Positions 16,760 to 27,074 of a DNA stretch of 64,000 nt are shown one piece after another; position 1 is the first letter of the stretch; each line of letters begins with the position of its first letter. The stretch spans positions 62,001 through 126,000 of the forward strand of contig NZ_PKQP01000010.1 in assembly GCF_002887735.1 (NCBI RefSeq). Reading direction: 5' to 3'. The DNA comes from Stenotrophomonas bentonitica (GTDB lineage Bacteria; Pseudomonadota; Gammaproteobacteria; Xanthomonadales; Xanthomonadaceae). Below the pieces are notes generated by a model that worked only from the letters and a program-made list of their open reading frames with translations, did no database searches and was not told the origin of the DNA. Made by a program: the position numbers and the translations under genes.

Positions 16760-17823
16760 AAGGTCCCCTGGGCTTCAACGCCGAAGACCTGCTGCAGGAA
16801 ACCCTGGCCATGCAGCGCAAGCTGATGGATGGCCTGACGCTGCTGCCCTCGGTGGAGGATGTCGAGTACGGCGTCACCACCCGCGAGGAGGTGTGGCGCG
16901 ATGGCAAGGTCGCCCTGTACCGGTTTGTCGGCGGCCAGGCGCCGGTACGGCGGACGCCGCTGCTGATCGTCTATGCGCTGGTCAACCGGCCGTACATGGT
17001 CGACCTGCAGACAGACCGCTCGCTGGTGCAGAAACTGCTGGCGCTCGGCCATGATGTGTATGTACTGGATTGGGGCTATCCGGACCGCTCCGAGCGCTAC
17101 CAGACGCTGGAGGATTACCTGCTGCGGTTCGTCGATGGCGCGGTGGACCACCTGCAGGCCCACAATGGCGGTGAGCCGATCAACATGCTCGGCATCTGCC
17201 AGGGCGGCGTGTTCGCGCTGTGCTACGCCGCGCTGCGCCAGGCCAAGCTGGCCAACCTGATCACGATGGTCACCCCGGTCGATTTCCACACCCCGGACAA
17301 CATGCTCTCGCACTGGGCACGGCAGGTGGACGTGGATCTGCTGGTGGACACGCTGGGCAACATCCCGGCCGATCTGATGAACGCCAGTTACCTGATGCTC
17401 AAGCCGTTCCGGCTCAACGTGCAGAAGTACGTCGGCCTGCTCGACATCCTCGATGACAAGGATGCGTTGGAGGATTTCCTGCGCATGGAAAAGTGGATCT
17501 TCGATTCGCCGGATCTGGCGGGCGAAGCGTTCCGTGATTTCATCAAGCAGTTCTACCAGGGCAACGGGCTCATGCACGATGGCGTACGCATCGGCGAGGA
17601 ACATGTCGACCTCCAGCAGGTGACGTTGCCGGTACTGAACATCTACGCCGAACAGGACCATCTGGTGCCACCGGACGCATCACGCGCGCTGCGCGGCCGG
17701 ATCGGCAGCGCCGACTACACCGAAAGCAGTTTCCGTGGTGGCCATATCGGCATCTACGTGTCCGGCCGCGCCCAGCGCGAGGTGCCCGGCACGATTACAG
17801 ACTGGTTGCAGCAGCGCAGCTGA
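16756..17823 (+). CDS. phaC: Class III polyhydroxyalkanoate synthase catalytic subunit PhaC
   Basis: This 355-residue alpha/beta-hydrolase polymerises hydroxyacyl-CoA into PHA granules. The lipase-like box is GICQGG with the catalytic Cys near residue 148; Asp lies in YAEQDHLVPP and His in GGHIGIYVSGRA. The length of about 355 marks the class III type that needs PhaE, encoded immediately upstream with an ATGA overlap. No phaA, phaB or phaZ is in the window, so monomer supply is encoded elsewhere. Confidence 0.95.
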   Translation: MKGPLGFNAEDLLQETLAMQRKLMDGLTLLPSVEDVEYGVTTREEVWRDGKVALYRFVGGQAPVRRTPLLIVYALVNRPYMVDLQTDRSLVQKLLALGHDVYVLDWGYPDRSERYQTLEDYLLRFVDGAVDHLQAHNGGEPINMLGICQGGVFALCYAALRQAKLANLITMVTPVDFHTPDNMLSHWARQVDVDLLVDTLGNIPADLMNASYLMLKPFRLNVQKYVGLLDILDDKDALEDFLRMEKWIFDSPDLAGEAFRDFIKQFYQGNGLMHDGVRIGEEHVDLQQVTLPVLNIYAEQDHLVPPDASRALRGRIGSADYTESSFRGGHIGIYVSGRAQREVPGTITDWLQQRS

Positions 17824-17826
17824 ACC

Positions 17827-18321
17827 TCACGGTGAGGCGGCTGATGCAGTGGCCCGGACCTGCCACGGGCCTGCGTAAGGGGTGTGCACGACATGTACCG
17901 TGACCCAGGGCGCGCCCTCACGCATGCCGTGCGGCAACTGTCGGGAATAGGTGAATTCCGACGCGGTCAGAACCTCCACACGACGGCGTAACGGCGTGCC
18001 GGCATCGGGCACGGTGTGCTGATGGCGACGGTCGCCGGTGAAGAAAAACCATCCTGCACCGCCGTGTTCGGCGCGCGAGCGGCCGGTGGCCGGATCGAAG
18101 TACTCGAAGCGATTACTGCACGCGTCCCAGAGCGAGATGCCGACCACGCCGGGATAGCGTGCGACCTGGTTGCGGCTGCGATCATCGCCTTCATACACGG
18201 CAGTGGTGATCCAGGTGCGCTCGGCCAACTGCCTCGCCTGCTCGGAGGCGCCCGGGCAGGCCGGCACGGTGGACGCCTGTGCAAACAGGAGCAGCAGGCT
18301 GGGCAGGACCGGGTATGGCAT
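17827..18321 (-). CDS. Exported protein, probably DUF4822 family
   Basis: The 164-residue protein starts with a short hydrophobic signal (MPYPVLPSLLLLFAQAS). The mature part has a TWITTAVYEGDD segment and repeated beta-strand patterns (FEYFDPATGRSRAEHGGAGW, RRRVEVLTASEFTYSR) like the lipocalin-like DUF4822 family; this assignment is from memory of the family pattern. Two cysteines (ACPG and DACSN) could form a disulfide. It is convergent with phaC with a 3-base gap, and no clear terminator lies between them. Confidence 0.68.
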   Translation of the reverse strand: MPYPVLPSLLLLFAQASTVPACPGASEQARQLAERTWITTAVYEGDDRSRNQVARYPGVVGISLWDACSNRFEYFDPATGRSRAEHGGAGWFFFTGDRRHQHTVPDAGTPLRRRVEVLTASEFTYSRQLPHGMREGAPWVTVHVVHTPYAGPWQVRATASAASP

Positions 18322-18382
18322 GAAAGGTTCCCGTGCACGAAGGCGAGGACGCTACATTAGTGGCCTGCACTCAGGAGGCACC

Positions 18383-18778
18383 ATGCAACAATCGCGAAAA
18401 CGCACGTCCGTGGTCCCCGGCATCCTGATCGGGCTGGTCGCCCTGCTGCTGGGCGGCGCGGCCCAGGCGGCGCCGGGCGAGGCCGCCCGCCGCGAGATCG
18501 CCGGTCTGATCGGCGCACTGGATGGCTCCAGCTGCCGCTTCCAGCGCAACGGCAGCTGGCACGACGCCGCCGAGGCGCGCGCCCATCTGCAGCGCAAGTA
18601 CGACTACCTGCTCAGGAAGGACAAGGTGGACACCGCCGAGCAGTTCATCGAGCGCGCCGCCAGCCAGAGCAGCATGAGCGGCAAGCCGTACCGGATCGCC
18701 TGCCCGGGCCAGCCGGAGCAGACCGCGGCGGTCTGGTTCACGGCGCGGTTGGCGGCCCTGCGCCAACGCACCCCGTAG
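18383..18778 (+). CDS. Exported DUF5329-like protein
   Basis: The 131-residue protein has an N-terminal signal or anchor (VVPGILIGLVALLLGGAAQA) and a small helical domain with SSCRFQRNGSWHDA, HLQRKYDYLL, TAEQFIERAASQSSMSGKPY and a second Cys in RIACPG. This spacing fits DUF5329. CAGGAGGCACC before ATG 18383 fixes the start. Function is unknown; the two conserved Cys suggest a periplasmic disulfide. Confidence 0.75.
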   Translation: MQQSRKRTSVVPGILIGLVALLLGGAAQAAPGEAARREIAGLIGALDGSSCRFQRNGSWHDAAEARAHLQRKYDYLLRKDKVDTAEQFIERAASQSSMSGKPYRIACPGQPEQTAAVWFTARLAALRQRTP

Positions 18779-18825
18779 ACATGGTTCGCGCTAGAGTCGG
18801 CATCTACCGGCTCGAGACCCCGTGC

Positions 18826-19029
18826 ATGAACACACCGCCGCGCCCGCTGTCCCGCTCGCTCAACGACCGCATGATTGCCGGCGTCATGGGCGGCATTGCA
18901 CATCGTTTCGGCTGGAACGTCACCCTGGTCCGGGTGCTGTTCGTGCTGATCTCGATCGGTTCGGCCGCGTTTCCGGGCATCCTGGTCTATCTGATCCTGT
19001 GGCTGCTGATCCCCAACGAGGCCGATTGA
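18826..19029 (+). CDS. PspC-domain membrane protein
   Basis: This 67-residue protein is a stand-alone PspC domain: RSLNDRMIAGVMGGIAHRFGWN, LVRVLFVLISIGS, then a second hydrophobic segment ending LLIPNEAD. PspC in enterobacteria links the phage-shock response to the membrane; single-domain versions are common and of unclear role. The stop overlaps a possible TTG start of the next gene (TTGA), suggesting coupling. Confidence 0.85.
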   Translation: MNTPPRPLSRSLNDRMIAGVMGGIAHRFGWNVTLVRVLFVLISIGSAAFPGILVYLILWLLIPNEAD

Positions 19030-19496
19030 GCCTGTCGCCGGTGCTGCTGCGGGTACTGCAGATGCTGGGCGCGGTGTGGACCTCGCCCAATACCCTGATC
19101 GGTCTCGCCGCGGGCACCACGGCGATGCTGGCTGGCGCGCGTCCGTCCTGGAACGGGCGCGACTGCGCGGTCGTGTTCCGTGAATTTCCCTGGGGGCCGG
19201 GCGGGGCGATCACGCTGGGCAACGTGATCCTGCATACCGGCCCGGTGCTCGACGTGCCGTGCCGGACCTACGCGCACCAGGCCGGTCACGCCACCGAGCC
19301 GGTGATCGGCCTGCACGACCACGAGCGCGCACACGTCTACCAGTACCTGGTGCTCGGGCCGCTGTATCTGCCGGTGTACCTGCTGTGCGGCGGGGTCAGT
19401 GCACGCAACCCGTTCGAGCGCGCGGCCGATGTGTACGCGCTGCAGGGCCGCGGGTGGTGGCCACGGTGGCGTTATTTTCGCGTTAAATCCGTGTAA
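19026..19496 (+). CDS. Small membrane protein with HExxH-like motif
   Basis: This frame of about 156 residues begins at TTG 19026, overlapping the PspC-gene stop; GTG 19041 is an alternative. It has an N-terminal hydrophobic segment (NTLIGLAAGTTAMLAG), a beta-rich central part and a second hydrophobic segment (LVLGPLYLPVYLLCGG) just after HDHERAHVYQY. HExxH-like residues next to a membrane segment suggest a metal site, but no peptidase family is recognised. The C-terminal NPFERAADVYAL is typical of conserved xanthomonad hypothetical proteins. Confidence 0.65.
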   Translation: MSLSPVLLRVLQMLGAVWTSPNTLIGLAAGTTAMLAGARPSWNGRDCAVVFREFPWGPGGAITLGNVILHTGPVLDVPCRTYAHQAGHATEPVIGLHDHERAHVYQYLVLGPLYLPVYLLCGGVSARNPFERAADVYALQGRGWWPRWRYFRVKSV

Positions 19497-19628
19497 GAAA
19501 AACGTCGGCAACGCGACGTCATCTGCATGCAAAAAAACGTTATTAGCCTGCATGACGAACCAGTCAGGTTTACCGGGGTAAGCTTGCAGCGTTGTATGAG
19601 CAACCGTTTTTCTGGAGGAACACATCAC

Positions 19629-19844
19629 ATGGCAATCGTTCTTTATGTCGGTGGTAGCAAGGATGGCGACAAGGGCCTGGTGCCGCATGGCTTCAGCAAA
19701 TCCCAGGCCGATACCGAGCAGGGCCCTGAGATCTACACCGAGCGGTTCATGGAACTGCAGGGCGTAGGCAAGGTGCGGGTGATGGCGCTGGAGTCGATGC
19801 GCGATGAGATCGTCCATCAACGCGCTGCCGTGCATTACCGGTAA
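19629..19844 (+). CDS. Small conserved-type hypothetical protein
   Basis: The 71-residue cytosolic protein begins [16 protein letters not shown] and contains [34 protein letters not shown] lies upstream at the right distance for ATG 19629. It has no membrane segment or cysteine pattern. It is a single-gene unit between the PspC pair and tex, with an AT-richer upstream region (19497-19628) likely to hold its promoter. Confidence 0.65.
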   Translation: MAIVLYVGGSKDGDKGLVPHGFSKSQADTEQGPEIYTERFMELQGVGKVRVMALESMRDEIVHQRAAVHYR

Positions 19845-19885
19845 CCCGCAGCACCGCCAAGGCGTCCGTTGATCAAGGGCGCCCG

Positions 19886-19920
19886 CGCCGGCATCCCGGC
19901 CCCACGCAAGGATGCCGGCG
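19886..19920 (+). terminator. Strong hairpin between the small gene and tex
   Basis: An 11-bp perfect stem (CGCCGGCATCC with GGATGCCGGCG) and a 13-base loop lie 42 bases after the small gene. No T run follows, so termination is plausible but not certain. Confidence 0.45.
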
Positions 19921-20050
19921 TGAACGCGGGACCCCTCGTGTGGTCACCGCCACGGGGCGACAGGTTCGCACCGGACTGTCAACGGCTTTCCCCGGCCGCC
20001 CGGCATCGCCAGAATGGGTTCTTTCCGCAAAGCGGCTCCGGCCGGAAGCA

Positions 20051-22426
20051 ATGCCTGACATCAAGCTCGCGCAGCAGATCGCCCAGACCATCGCCGATGA
20101 GATCGGTGCCCAGACCGCCCAGGCCCTGGCCGCCATCGCCCTGTTGGACGAAGGCGCCAGCGTTCCGTTCATCGCCCGCTACCGAAAGGAAGTCACTGGC
20201 GGCCTGGACGACACGCAGCTGCGCAATCTCGAAACGCGCCTGACCTACCTGCGTGAACTGGAAGACCGCCGCGCCGCGGTGCTGTCCAGCATCAACGAAC
20301 AGGGCAAGCTCACCGATGAGCTGCGCAACGAGATCCTCGGCGCGGACACCAAGTCGCGCCTGGAAGATCTCTACCTGCCGTACAAGCCCAAGCGCCGCAC
20401 CCGTGCCCAGATCGCGCGTGAGGCCGGCCTGGAGCCCCTGGCCGACGGCCTGCTGGCGGATCCGGGTCTGGATCCGCAGGTCTTCGGCGCGACCTTCGTC
20501 GATACCGACAAGGGCGTGGCCGACGTCAAGGCCGCGCTGGAAGGCGCCCGCGCGATCCTGATGGAGCGCTGGGGCGAGGATGCCGCGCTGGTTGGCGAGC
20601 TGCGCACCTGGCTGGGCGAGAACGGCGTGATCCGCGCGCGTGTCGCCGAGGGCAAGGAAGAGCAGGGCGCCAAGTACCGCGACTACTTCGAACATTCCGA
20701 ATCGCTGGCGAAGATCCCGTCGCACCGCCTGCTGGCGCTGTTCCGCGCACGCCGCGAGGAAATCCTGTTCCTGGAGCTGGACCCGGGCAGCGATGCCGAG
20801 GCCGGCAATCTGTACGCCGAAGGCCGCGTCGCGCACAACGCGGGCATCCGCGATGCCGGCCGCCCGGGCGACCGTTGGCTGCTGGACGCCTGCCGCCTGA
20901 CCTGGCGCGCCAAGCTGCACATGCACCTGCTGCTGGACCTGTTCAACCAGGCCCGCGAAAAAGCCGAGGCCGAGGCGATCTCGGTGTTCGGTGACAACCT
21001 CAAGGACCTGCTGCTGTCCGCTCCGGCCGGCCCGAAGGCCGTGCTCGGCCTCGACCCGGGCATCCGCACCGGCTGCAAGATCGCCGTGGTCGATGCCACC
21101 GGCAAGCTGGTCGCCACCGACACCATCTACCCGCACGAGCCGCGCCGCCAGAGGGACCAGTCGCTGCACACGATCAAGCAGCTGTGCGTGCAGCACAACG
21201 TGGAACTGATCGCGATCGGCAACGGCACGGCCAGCCGTGAGACCGACAAGCTGGCCGGTGAGGTGATCAAGGCGCTGGGCGATACCAAACTGCAGAAGAT
21301 CGTGGTCAGCGAGGCCGGTGCCTCGGTGTACTCGGCCTCGGAGTTCGCGGCCAGGGAATTCCCGAACCTGGACGTGTCCATCCGCGGTGCGGTGTCGATC
21401 GCCCGCCGCCTGCAGGATCCGCTGGCCGAGCTGGTGAAGATCGAACCCAAGGCGATCGGCGTCGGCCAGTACCAGCACGACGTGGACCAGTACCGCCTGG
21501 CGCGCGCGCTGGATGCGCGCGTGGAGGACTGCGTCAACGCGGTCGGCGTGCACGTCAATACCGCCTCGGCCGCGCTGCTGTCGCGCGTGTCCGGGCTGTC
21601 ATCCACCGTGGCCGAGAACATCGTGCGGCATCGCGACGACAACGGTCCGTTCAAGCGCCGCAAGGACCTGCTGAAAGTGCCGCGCCTGGGCGAGAAGACC
21701 TTCGAGCAGTGCGCCGGCTTCCTGCGCATCGCCGATGGCGACCAGCCACTGGATGCGTCTTCGGTGCACCCGGAAGCCTACCCGGTGGTGGAGCGCATCG
21801 TGGCGGCCACCGCACGCCCGATCAAGGCCCTGATCGGCGACGGCAGCTTCCTGCGCGGGCTCAAGGCCGAGCAGTTCACCGACGAGACCTTCGGTGTGCC
21901 GACCGTGCGCGACATCCTGAAAGAGCTGGAGAAGCCCGGCCGCGATCCACGTCCGGAGTTCAAGGCGGCCCGCTTCGCCGACGGTGTCGAGGAACTGAAG
22001 GACCTCAAGGTCGGCATGGTCCTGGAAGGCGTGGTCAGCAACGTGGCTGCGTTCGGTGCCTTCGTGGACATCGGCGTGCACCAGGATGGGCTGATCCACA
22101 TCTCCGCGCTGTCGGACACCTACGTCAAGGACCCGCGTGACGTGGTCAAGGCCGGTGACATCGTCAAGGTGAAGGTGCTGGAGGTCGACGTGGCGCGCAA
22201 GCGCATCGCGCTGACCCGCCGCCTGGATGACACCCCTGCCCCGGCCAAGGCCCCGGGCGAGCGCGACGCGCGCCCGGCCGGTGGCGGCCGCCGTGACGGT
22301 GGGGCGGGCAATGGCCCGCGCAACGGCAACCGCGGCGGCCCGTCCGGCCCCCGTCCGGGCAGCGCGGCACCGCCGGCCAACAATGCGCTGGCCGATGCCT
22401 TCGCCCGGGCCAAGCGCGGCGGCTGA
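20051..22426 (+). CDS. tex: RNA-binding transcription accessory protein Tex
   Basis: The 791-residue protein has the full Tex layout: an N-terminal helical domain, a YqgF/RNase H-like domain ([18 protein letters not shown]), helix-hairpin-helix motifs ([40 protein letters not shown]) and a C-terminal S1 domain ([20 protein letters not shown] to HQDGLIHIS). The last 50 residues form a Gly/Arg/Asn-rich tail. ATG 20051 follows GGAAGCA; an upstream extension is not family-like. Tex binds nucleic acid and affects transcript release and toxin gene expression in other bacteria. Confidence 0.95.
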   Translation: MPDIKLAQQIAQTIADEIGAQTAQALAAIALLDEGASVPFIARYRKEVTGGLDDTQLRNLETRLTYLRELEDRRAAVLSSINEQGKLTDELRNEILGADTKSRLEDLYLPYKPKRRTRAQIAREAGLEPLADGLLADPGLDPQVFGATFVDTDKGVADVKAALEGARAILMERWGEDAALVGELRTWLGENGVIRARVAEGKEEQGAKYRDYFEHSESLAKIPSHRLLALFRARREEILFLELDPGSDAEAGNLYAEGRVAHNAGIRDAGRPGDRWLLDACRLTWRAKLHMHLLLDLFNQAREKAEAEAISVFGDNLKDLLLSAPAGPKAVLGLDPGIRTGCKIAVVDATGKLVATDTIYPHEPRRQRDQSLHTIKQLCVQHNVELIAIGNGTASRETDKLAGEVIKALGDTKLQKIVVSEAGASVYSASEFAAREFPNLDVSIRGAVSIARRLQDPLAELVKIEPKAIGVGQYQHDVDQYRLARALDARVEDCVNAVGVHVNTASAALLSRVSGLSSTVAENIVRHRDDNGPFKRRKDLLKVPRLGEKTFEQCAGFLRIADGDQPLDASSVHPEAYPVVERIVAATARPIKALIGDGSFLRGLKAEQFTDETFGVPTVRDILKELEKPGRDPRPEFKAARFADGVEELKDLKVGMVLEGVVSNVAAFGAFVDIGVHQDGLIHISALSDTYVKDPRDVVKAGDIVKVKVLEVDVARKRIALTRRLDDTPAPAKAPGERDARPAGGGRRDGGAGNGPRNGNRGGPSGPRPGSAAPPANNALADAFARAKRGG

Positions 22427-22448
22427 GCCTGCTGCCGTTGCCTGCCAG

Positions 22449-22470
22449 GGGCCGCCTTCGGGCGGCCTTT
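22449..22470 (+). terminator. Intrinsic terminator after tex
   Basis: A 7-bp GC stem (GGCCGCC with GGCGGCC) with a TTCG tetraloop, followed by TTTGGCGTTTT, lies just after tex. Confidence 0.75.
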
Positions 22471-22677
22471 GGCGTTTTCGGGGGTCTGGGTGGCCGTGGG
22501 CACTTCTGGTTTGACGCATGTTTACGCACACTTCCCGTTGAATGCCCGTAGGGTGGGTGGACGGCGGGGAGCCCAGATGACAGACGACCAGGCAGGACCG
22601 GGCAACCGGGCGGGCCGCAGCGCCGATCACCGCGCGGCGGCAGGGCTGTGCGCGGCCTGCCGGCGCGGAGGGCGCCC

Positions 22678-24885
22678 ATGAGCCAGCCACCGACCGGCGC
22701 CTCCGACGCTGCCGAAGCGGCCGAAGCGCTGCGTGAGATGGCCGAGCAGCGCCATCGGCTGGAAATGATCGTCGAAGGCACCGCGGCCGGCACCTGGGAC
22801 TGGAACATCCCGGGCGGGCAGATGCGGGTCAACGAGCGCTGGGCAGAGATCGTGGGCTACACCCGCGAGGAACTCGCCCCGATCACGCCCGACACCTTCT
22901 TCCGGCTGGTGCATCCCGACGATCTGGCCCAATCCAACGCGCTGCTCAGCGCGCATCTGGAGGGACGCTCGCCGCACTACGACAGCCTGTGCCGGATGCG
23001 CCACAAGCAGGGCCACTGGATCTGGGTGCAGGACCGTGGCCGCGTCTACGAGCGCGATGCGCAGGGCCGCCCGCTGTGGATGGCCGGTGCCCATGCCGAC
23101 GTCACCGATCTGCAGCAGGCCCGGCAGGACGCGGCCAACATGCGCCAGCGCCTGCAGGCGGTGGTGGATGCCTCCGATGAGGTTGCGGTGATCGCCACCG
23201 ACATCAATGGGGTGGTGAACCTGTTCAATACCGGCGCCCAGAAGCTGCTGGGCTACCGGCCCGAGGAGGTGATCGGGCGGGTCAACCCCGGTCTGTTCCA
23301 TGATCCGGACGAGATGCGTGCCTACCTGCAGCCCCAGATGGATGCGGAGGGGCGGATGCCGACCATTTTCGAGGCACTGACCGCGCACGCTGCCCAAGGC
23401 ACGTGGTCGCACCAATGGACCTTCCTGCGCAAGGACGGCGAGCGGCGCCAGGTGCGGTTGTCGATCAGCCCACTGGACGGCGCGGGGGGCAGCCGGATCG
23501 GCTATGTCGGCATGGCGGTCGATCTCACCCCGCTGCTGCAGGTGCGCGAGCAGGCCTTCGTCGCGGCCGAGAAGTTTGCCGGGGCGTTCTCTTCGGCGGC
23601 GCTGGGCATGGCCCTGGTCTCGCTGGAAGGGCGTTGGCTGGACGTCAACGATTCGCTGTGCGGCATCCTCGGTTACACCCGTGCCGAACTGCTGCAGATC
23701 GACTTCCAGACACTGACGCATCCGGATGACCTGCACACCGACCTGGCCCTGCTCGGTGACCTGCTGGCCGGCCGTCGCGAGCACTACCACATGGAGAAGC
23801 GCTATCTGGGCAAGGCCGGCAACCTGGTCTGGGGGCGGCTGTCGGTCTCGCTGGTCCGCACCGAGAATGGCGAGCCGCTGCATTTCGTTTCGCAGATCCA
23901 GGACGTGACCGCGCAGCGGCTCAGCGGCCAGCAGCTGCGCGAATCCGAGCAGCGCACCCGCGTCACCCTGGATGCGGTGGCCGACATGGTACTCACCCTG
24001 AATCTGCACGGGGGCATCCAGTACGCCAATGCCGCGGCCACGCGCGCGCTGGCCGGGGAGGGCGCCGAGGCCCTGGCCGGCAGCCAGCTGCAGGAGGTGA
24101 TGGAACTCACCACCGAGTACGCGCCGCGCTCACCGCTGGATGTGGCCGTGCTGCTCGACCCGGACAGCAACGCGGTCGATCTGCATTCGGACCTGTTGCT
24201 GTCGGTCGGTGCCCACCTGCTGCCGGTCGACCTTACCCGTGCCTGGCTGCGCGATGAGCAGGGGCAGGTCAGCGGCGCGGTCTGGGTGATCCGTGATGTC
24301 ACCCAGCAGCGCGCCCGCCAGCGCGAAGCCCGGCATCTGGCCGAGATCGACCCGCTGACCGAACTGAGCAACCGGCGCGGTTTCGAGGCGCACCTGCAAC
24401 AGGCCATCACCCGGGTCGCGCGGACCGGGCAGTCGGCCTCGTTGATGTACATCGACCTGGACCACTTCAAGCCGGTCAACGATACCCACGGCCATCTGGC
24501 CGGCGATGCCGTGCTGTGGGCGGTGGCCAGCGTGCTGCGGCACGGCGTGCGCGATTCGGACATCGTGGCGCGGCTGGGCGGCGACGAGTTCGCGGTGATC
24601 CTGGCCGGCTGTTCGCTCAAGCGTGCCCGGCGCATCGCCAGCGACCTGCTCGAGGCGATGCGCGGGTTGTCCATCCCCTGGGATCAGCGCCGGTTGAGCG
24701 TGGGGGCCAGCATCGGGATCGCCCCGCTGTTCGGGGGCATGAGCGTGGATGATGCCGTGGCCGCCGCCGACGCCCAGTGCTACCGGGCCAAGGCGATGGG
24801 GCGCGACAACGTGCAGGTCGAAGCCCTGGGGCTGGGCGCGGTCGACCCGCTGGACGCCCTCGATGCCAGCGAAAGCGGCGAGTAG
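22678..24885 (+). CDS. Four-PAS diguanylate cyclase (GGDEF)
   Basis: This soluble protein of about 735 residues makes cyclic-di-GMP. Four PAS-type modules can be followed: WDWNIPGGQMRVNERW, VIATDINGVVNLFNTGA, MALVSLEGRWLDVNDSL and LTLNLHGGIQYANAAA. Each is followed by a PAC-like strand ending in DVT or DLT. The GGDEF domain starts DPLTELSNRRGF and has the intact active site RLGGDEF, with a preceding RDSD that fits the RxxD inhibitory site five residues upstream. There is no membrane segment or EAL domain. ATG 22678 was chosen over an in-frame start 10 codons upstream. Confidence 0.9.
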   Translation: MSQPPTGASDAAEAAEALREMAEQRHRLEMIVEGTAAGTWDWNIPGGQMRVNERWAEIVGYTREELAPITPDTFFRLVHPDDLAQSNALLSAHLEGRSPHYDSLCRMRHKQGHWIWVQDRGRVYERDAQGRPLWMAGAHADVTDLQQARQDAANMRQRLQAVVDASDEVAVIATDINGVVNLFNTGAQKLLGYRPEEVIGRVNPGLFHDPDEMRAYLQPQMDAEGRMPTIFEALTAHAAQGTWSHQWTFLRKDGERRQVRLSISPLDGAGGSRIGYVGMAVDLTPLLQVREQAFVAAEKFAGAFSSAALGMALVSLEGRWLDVNDSLCGILGYTRAELLQIDFQTLTHPDDLHTDLALLGDLLAGRREHYHMEKRYLGKAGNLVWGRLSVSLVRTENGEPLHFVSQIQDVTAQRLSGQQLRESEQRTRVTLDAVADMVLTLNLHGGIQYANAAATRALAGEGAEALAGSQLQEVMELTTEYAPRSPLDVAVLLDPDSNAVDLHSDLLLSVGAHLLPVDLTRAWLRDEQGQVSGAVWVIRDVTQQRARQREARHLAEIDPLTELSNRRGFEAHLQQAITRVARTGQSASLMYIDLDHFKPVNDTHGHLAGDAVLWAVASVLRHGVRDSDIVARLGGDEFAVILAGCSLKRARRIASDLLEAMRGLSIPWDQRRLSVGASIGIAPLFGGMSVDDAVAAADAQCYRAKAMGRDNVQVEALGLGAVDPLDALDASESGE

Positions 24886-24926
24886 GCGCCGGACCAGTCT
24901 GCATCACAGGGCGGGGATGCTGGCCC

Positions 24927-24953
24927 TAAAGCTTTCAGAACACGCGCCGTTAT
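24927..24953 (+). promoter_or_regulatory. Sigma-28 (FliA) promoter candidate for the chemoreceptor
   Basis: TAAAGCTT, 11 bases, then GCCGTTAT closely matches the FliA consensus TAAAGTTT-N11-GCCGATAA. It would start a transcript with a leader of about 200 bases before the ATG at 25165. Confidence 0.6.
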
Positions 24954-25164
24954 ATGACTCGCAGTTGCTGCCTGTCTGCTCACGTGGATATCTGGCCGTA
25001 CACCTTTTTCATGGTTCATGTTCACCGGCTTGCCCGGTGTTTGAAGTCCATCGAAGCAACGTCATCCCCACTGGCGGTCTTCGTGAGTCCCAGCCAACGG
25101 AATACCGCCACCGGGCCACCGCCCGGCGCTGACCTATTCGCTAACAGGACACCGAGGTCTAGAG

Positions 25165-27021
25165 ATGATTACTTCAGGCTTGCACACGCATGTGCCAGGT
25201 CGTGGCAACGACGCCGACGCCGGCACGTTGTGGCGTTCGCTCACGGCATTGTTCGTTTCCCGACGCGCCGCCCATGGCGCCGCGGCATCGGCCGCCCTGC
25301 AACGGCAGGCCGAGCTGGAGGACCAGGTCAAGGCCCTGCATCGGGTCCAGGCGGTGATCGAGTTCCATCTCGATGGCACCATCGTCCATGCCAACGACAA
25401 CTTCCTGCAGACGCTGGGCTACACCCTGGAGGAGATCCAGGGCAAGCATCACGCGATGTTCGTCGATGCCGAGTACGCGCAGAGCCGGGAGTACCGCGAC
25501 TTCTGGGCCAACCTGCGTCGCGGCGAGTTCGATGCGGGCCAGTACCGGCGGATCGGCAAGGGTGGCCGCGAGATCTGGATCCAGGCGTCCTACAACCCGG
25601 TGTTCGACAGCAACGGGCGGCCGTACAAGGTGGTCAAGTTCGCGACCGACATCACCGCGCAGAAATTCCAGGCGGCCGACTTCGCCGGGCAACTGGCGGC
25701 CATCAACAAATCACAGGCGGTGATCGAGTTCGACCTTGAAGGTCGCATCCTGGCCGCCAACGAGAACTTCCTCGCTGCCATGGGCTACGCATTGGAGGAG
25801 GTGCGCGGGCAGCATCATTCGATGTTCGCCGAACCCGAGCATCGCCAGAGCGCGGAGTACCGCGCGTTCTGGGCGAAACTGGGCCGTGGCGAGTACGATG
25901 CCGGCCAGTACAAGCGCCTGGGCAAAGGCGGGCGCGAGGTCTGGATCCAGGCCTCGTACAACCCGATCTATGACATGAACGGACGCCCGTTCAAAGTGGT
26001 CAAGTACGCCACCGATATCACCGCGCAGGTGCGTGACACCCTGGCGCTGCAGCAGGCCGTCGCGCAGACACGCGAAGTGGTGGCCGCAGCGCAGGCCGGC
26101 GATCTGACCGGCCATATCGCCACCCAGGACAAGACCGGCCCGATCGCCGAGTTGTGCGAGGGCATCAATGCGCTGGTCGAAGCGATGGCCGGCATCATCA
26201 CCCAGATCAAGCTGGCGGCGGACACCATTGCCGTGGGTGCCAGCGAGATCGCCGAAGGCAACAGCGACCTGTCCGTGCGCACCGAGCAGCAGGCCGCTTC
26301 GCTGGAGGAGACCGCCGTCTCGATGAAGGGGCTGACCGCGACCGTGCGGCGCACCGCGGACAACGCCCGCCAGGCCAATGAGTTGGCCGGTGGTGCGGTC
26401 GAGGTGGCGGCGCAGGGTGGCCATGTGGTGCATGAGGTGGTCTCCACCATGTCGCTGATCAACGACTCCTCGCGGCGCATCGTCGATATCATCGGCGTGA
26501 TCGACAGCATCGCGTTCCAGACGAATATCCTGGCCCTCAATGCCGCAGTGGAAGCGGCCCGTGCCGGCGAGCATGGGCGCGGCTTTGCGGTGGTCGCCTC
26601 GGAAATCCGCTCGCTGTCGCAGCGTTCGGCCGAGGCCGCCAAGGAGATCAAGCAACTGATCGGCGACTCGGTCGAGAAGGTCGGGGCGGGCACGCGCCAG
26701 GTCGAGAGCGCGGGGCGCACCATGGACGAGATCGTGGTCAGCGTGAAGCGCGTGAGCGATCTGATGGCCGATATCAGTACCGCCGCCCAGCAGCAGAGCG
26801 AGGGCATCGAGCAGATCAACCAGGTGGTCGAGCACATCGACGAGAGCACGCAGCAGAACGCCGCGCTGGTGGAGGAGGCGTCGGCGGCTGCCCGCAGCAT
26901 GGAAGAGCAGTCCACCCGGCTGCTGCAGACGGTGGCGGCGTTCCGGGTGGCGGGGGCAGGTGCGCCTCGCGCGGCGCACCTCAATCCCACTGCTGGCCAG
27001 CCCGCACTGCGTCTGGTCTGA
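25165..27021 (+). CDS. Soluble PAS-containing methyl-accepting chemotaxis protein
   Basis: This 618-residue protein has no transmembrane segment. Two tandem, closely related PAS domains ([17 protein letters not shown] and [17 protein letters not shown], each ending [10 protein letters not shown] or [10 protein letters not shown]) are followed by a HAMP-like linker and a long signalling domain with the conserved hairpin tip [20 protein letters not shown]. It resembles Aer/BdlA-like energy or redox sensors, possibly binding flavin or haem, but no ligand can be assigned. A strong terminator follows at 27034. Confidence 0.93.
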   Translation: MITSGLHTHVPGRGNDADAGTLWRSLTALFVSRRAAHGAAASAALQRQAELEDQVKALHRVQAVIEFHLDGTIVHANDNFLQTLGYTLEEIQGKHHAMFVDAEYAQSREYRDFWANLRRGEFDAGQYRRIGKGGREIWIQASYNPVFDSNGRPYKVVKFATDITAQKFQAADFAGQLAAINKSQAVIEFDLEGRILAANENFLAAMGYALEEVRGQHHSMFAEPEHRQSAEYRAFWAKLGRGEYDAGQYKRLGKGGREVWIQASYNPIYDMNGRPFKVVKYATDITAQVRDTLALQQAVAQTREVVAAAQAGDLTGHIATQDKTGPIAELCEGINALVEAMAGIITQIKLAADTIAVGASEIAEGNSDLSVRTEQQAASLEETAVSMKGLTATVRRTADNARQANELAGGAVEVAAQGGHVVHEVVSTMSLINDSSRRIVDIIGVIDSIAFQTNILALNAAVEAARAGEHGRGFAVVASEIRSLSQRSAEAAKEIKQLIGDSVEKVGAGTRQVESAGRTMDEIVVSVKRVSDLMADISTAAQQQSEGIEQINQVVEHIDESTQQNAALVEEASAAARSMEEQSTRLLQTVAAFRVAGAGAPRAAHLNPTAGQPALRLV

Positions 27022-27033
27022 CGCACAACGAAA

Positions 27034-27063
27034 AACGCCCCGGATCCGTCGATCCGGGGCGTT
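27034..27063 (+). terminator. Intrinsic terminator after the chemoreceptor gene
   Basis: A perfect 13-bp stem (AACGCCCCGGATC with GATCCGGGGCGTT) has a CGTC loop, an A run before it and CTGGTTTT after it. It marks the last host gene before the prophage. Confidence 0.88.
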
Positions 27064-27074
27064 CTGGTTTTCCA

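Noticed and set aside
24954..25739. 261-codon plus-strand frame before and inside the chemoreceptor gene
   Set aside because: Mostly overlaps the chemoreceptor in another frame, and the part before it has no conserved features.
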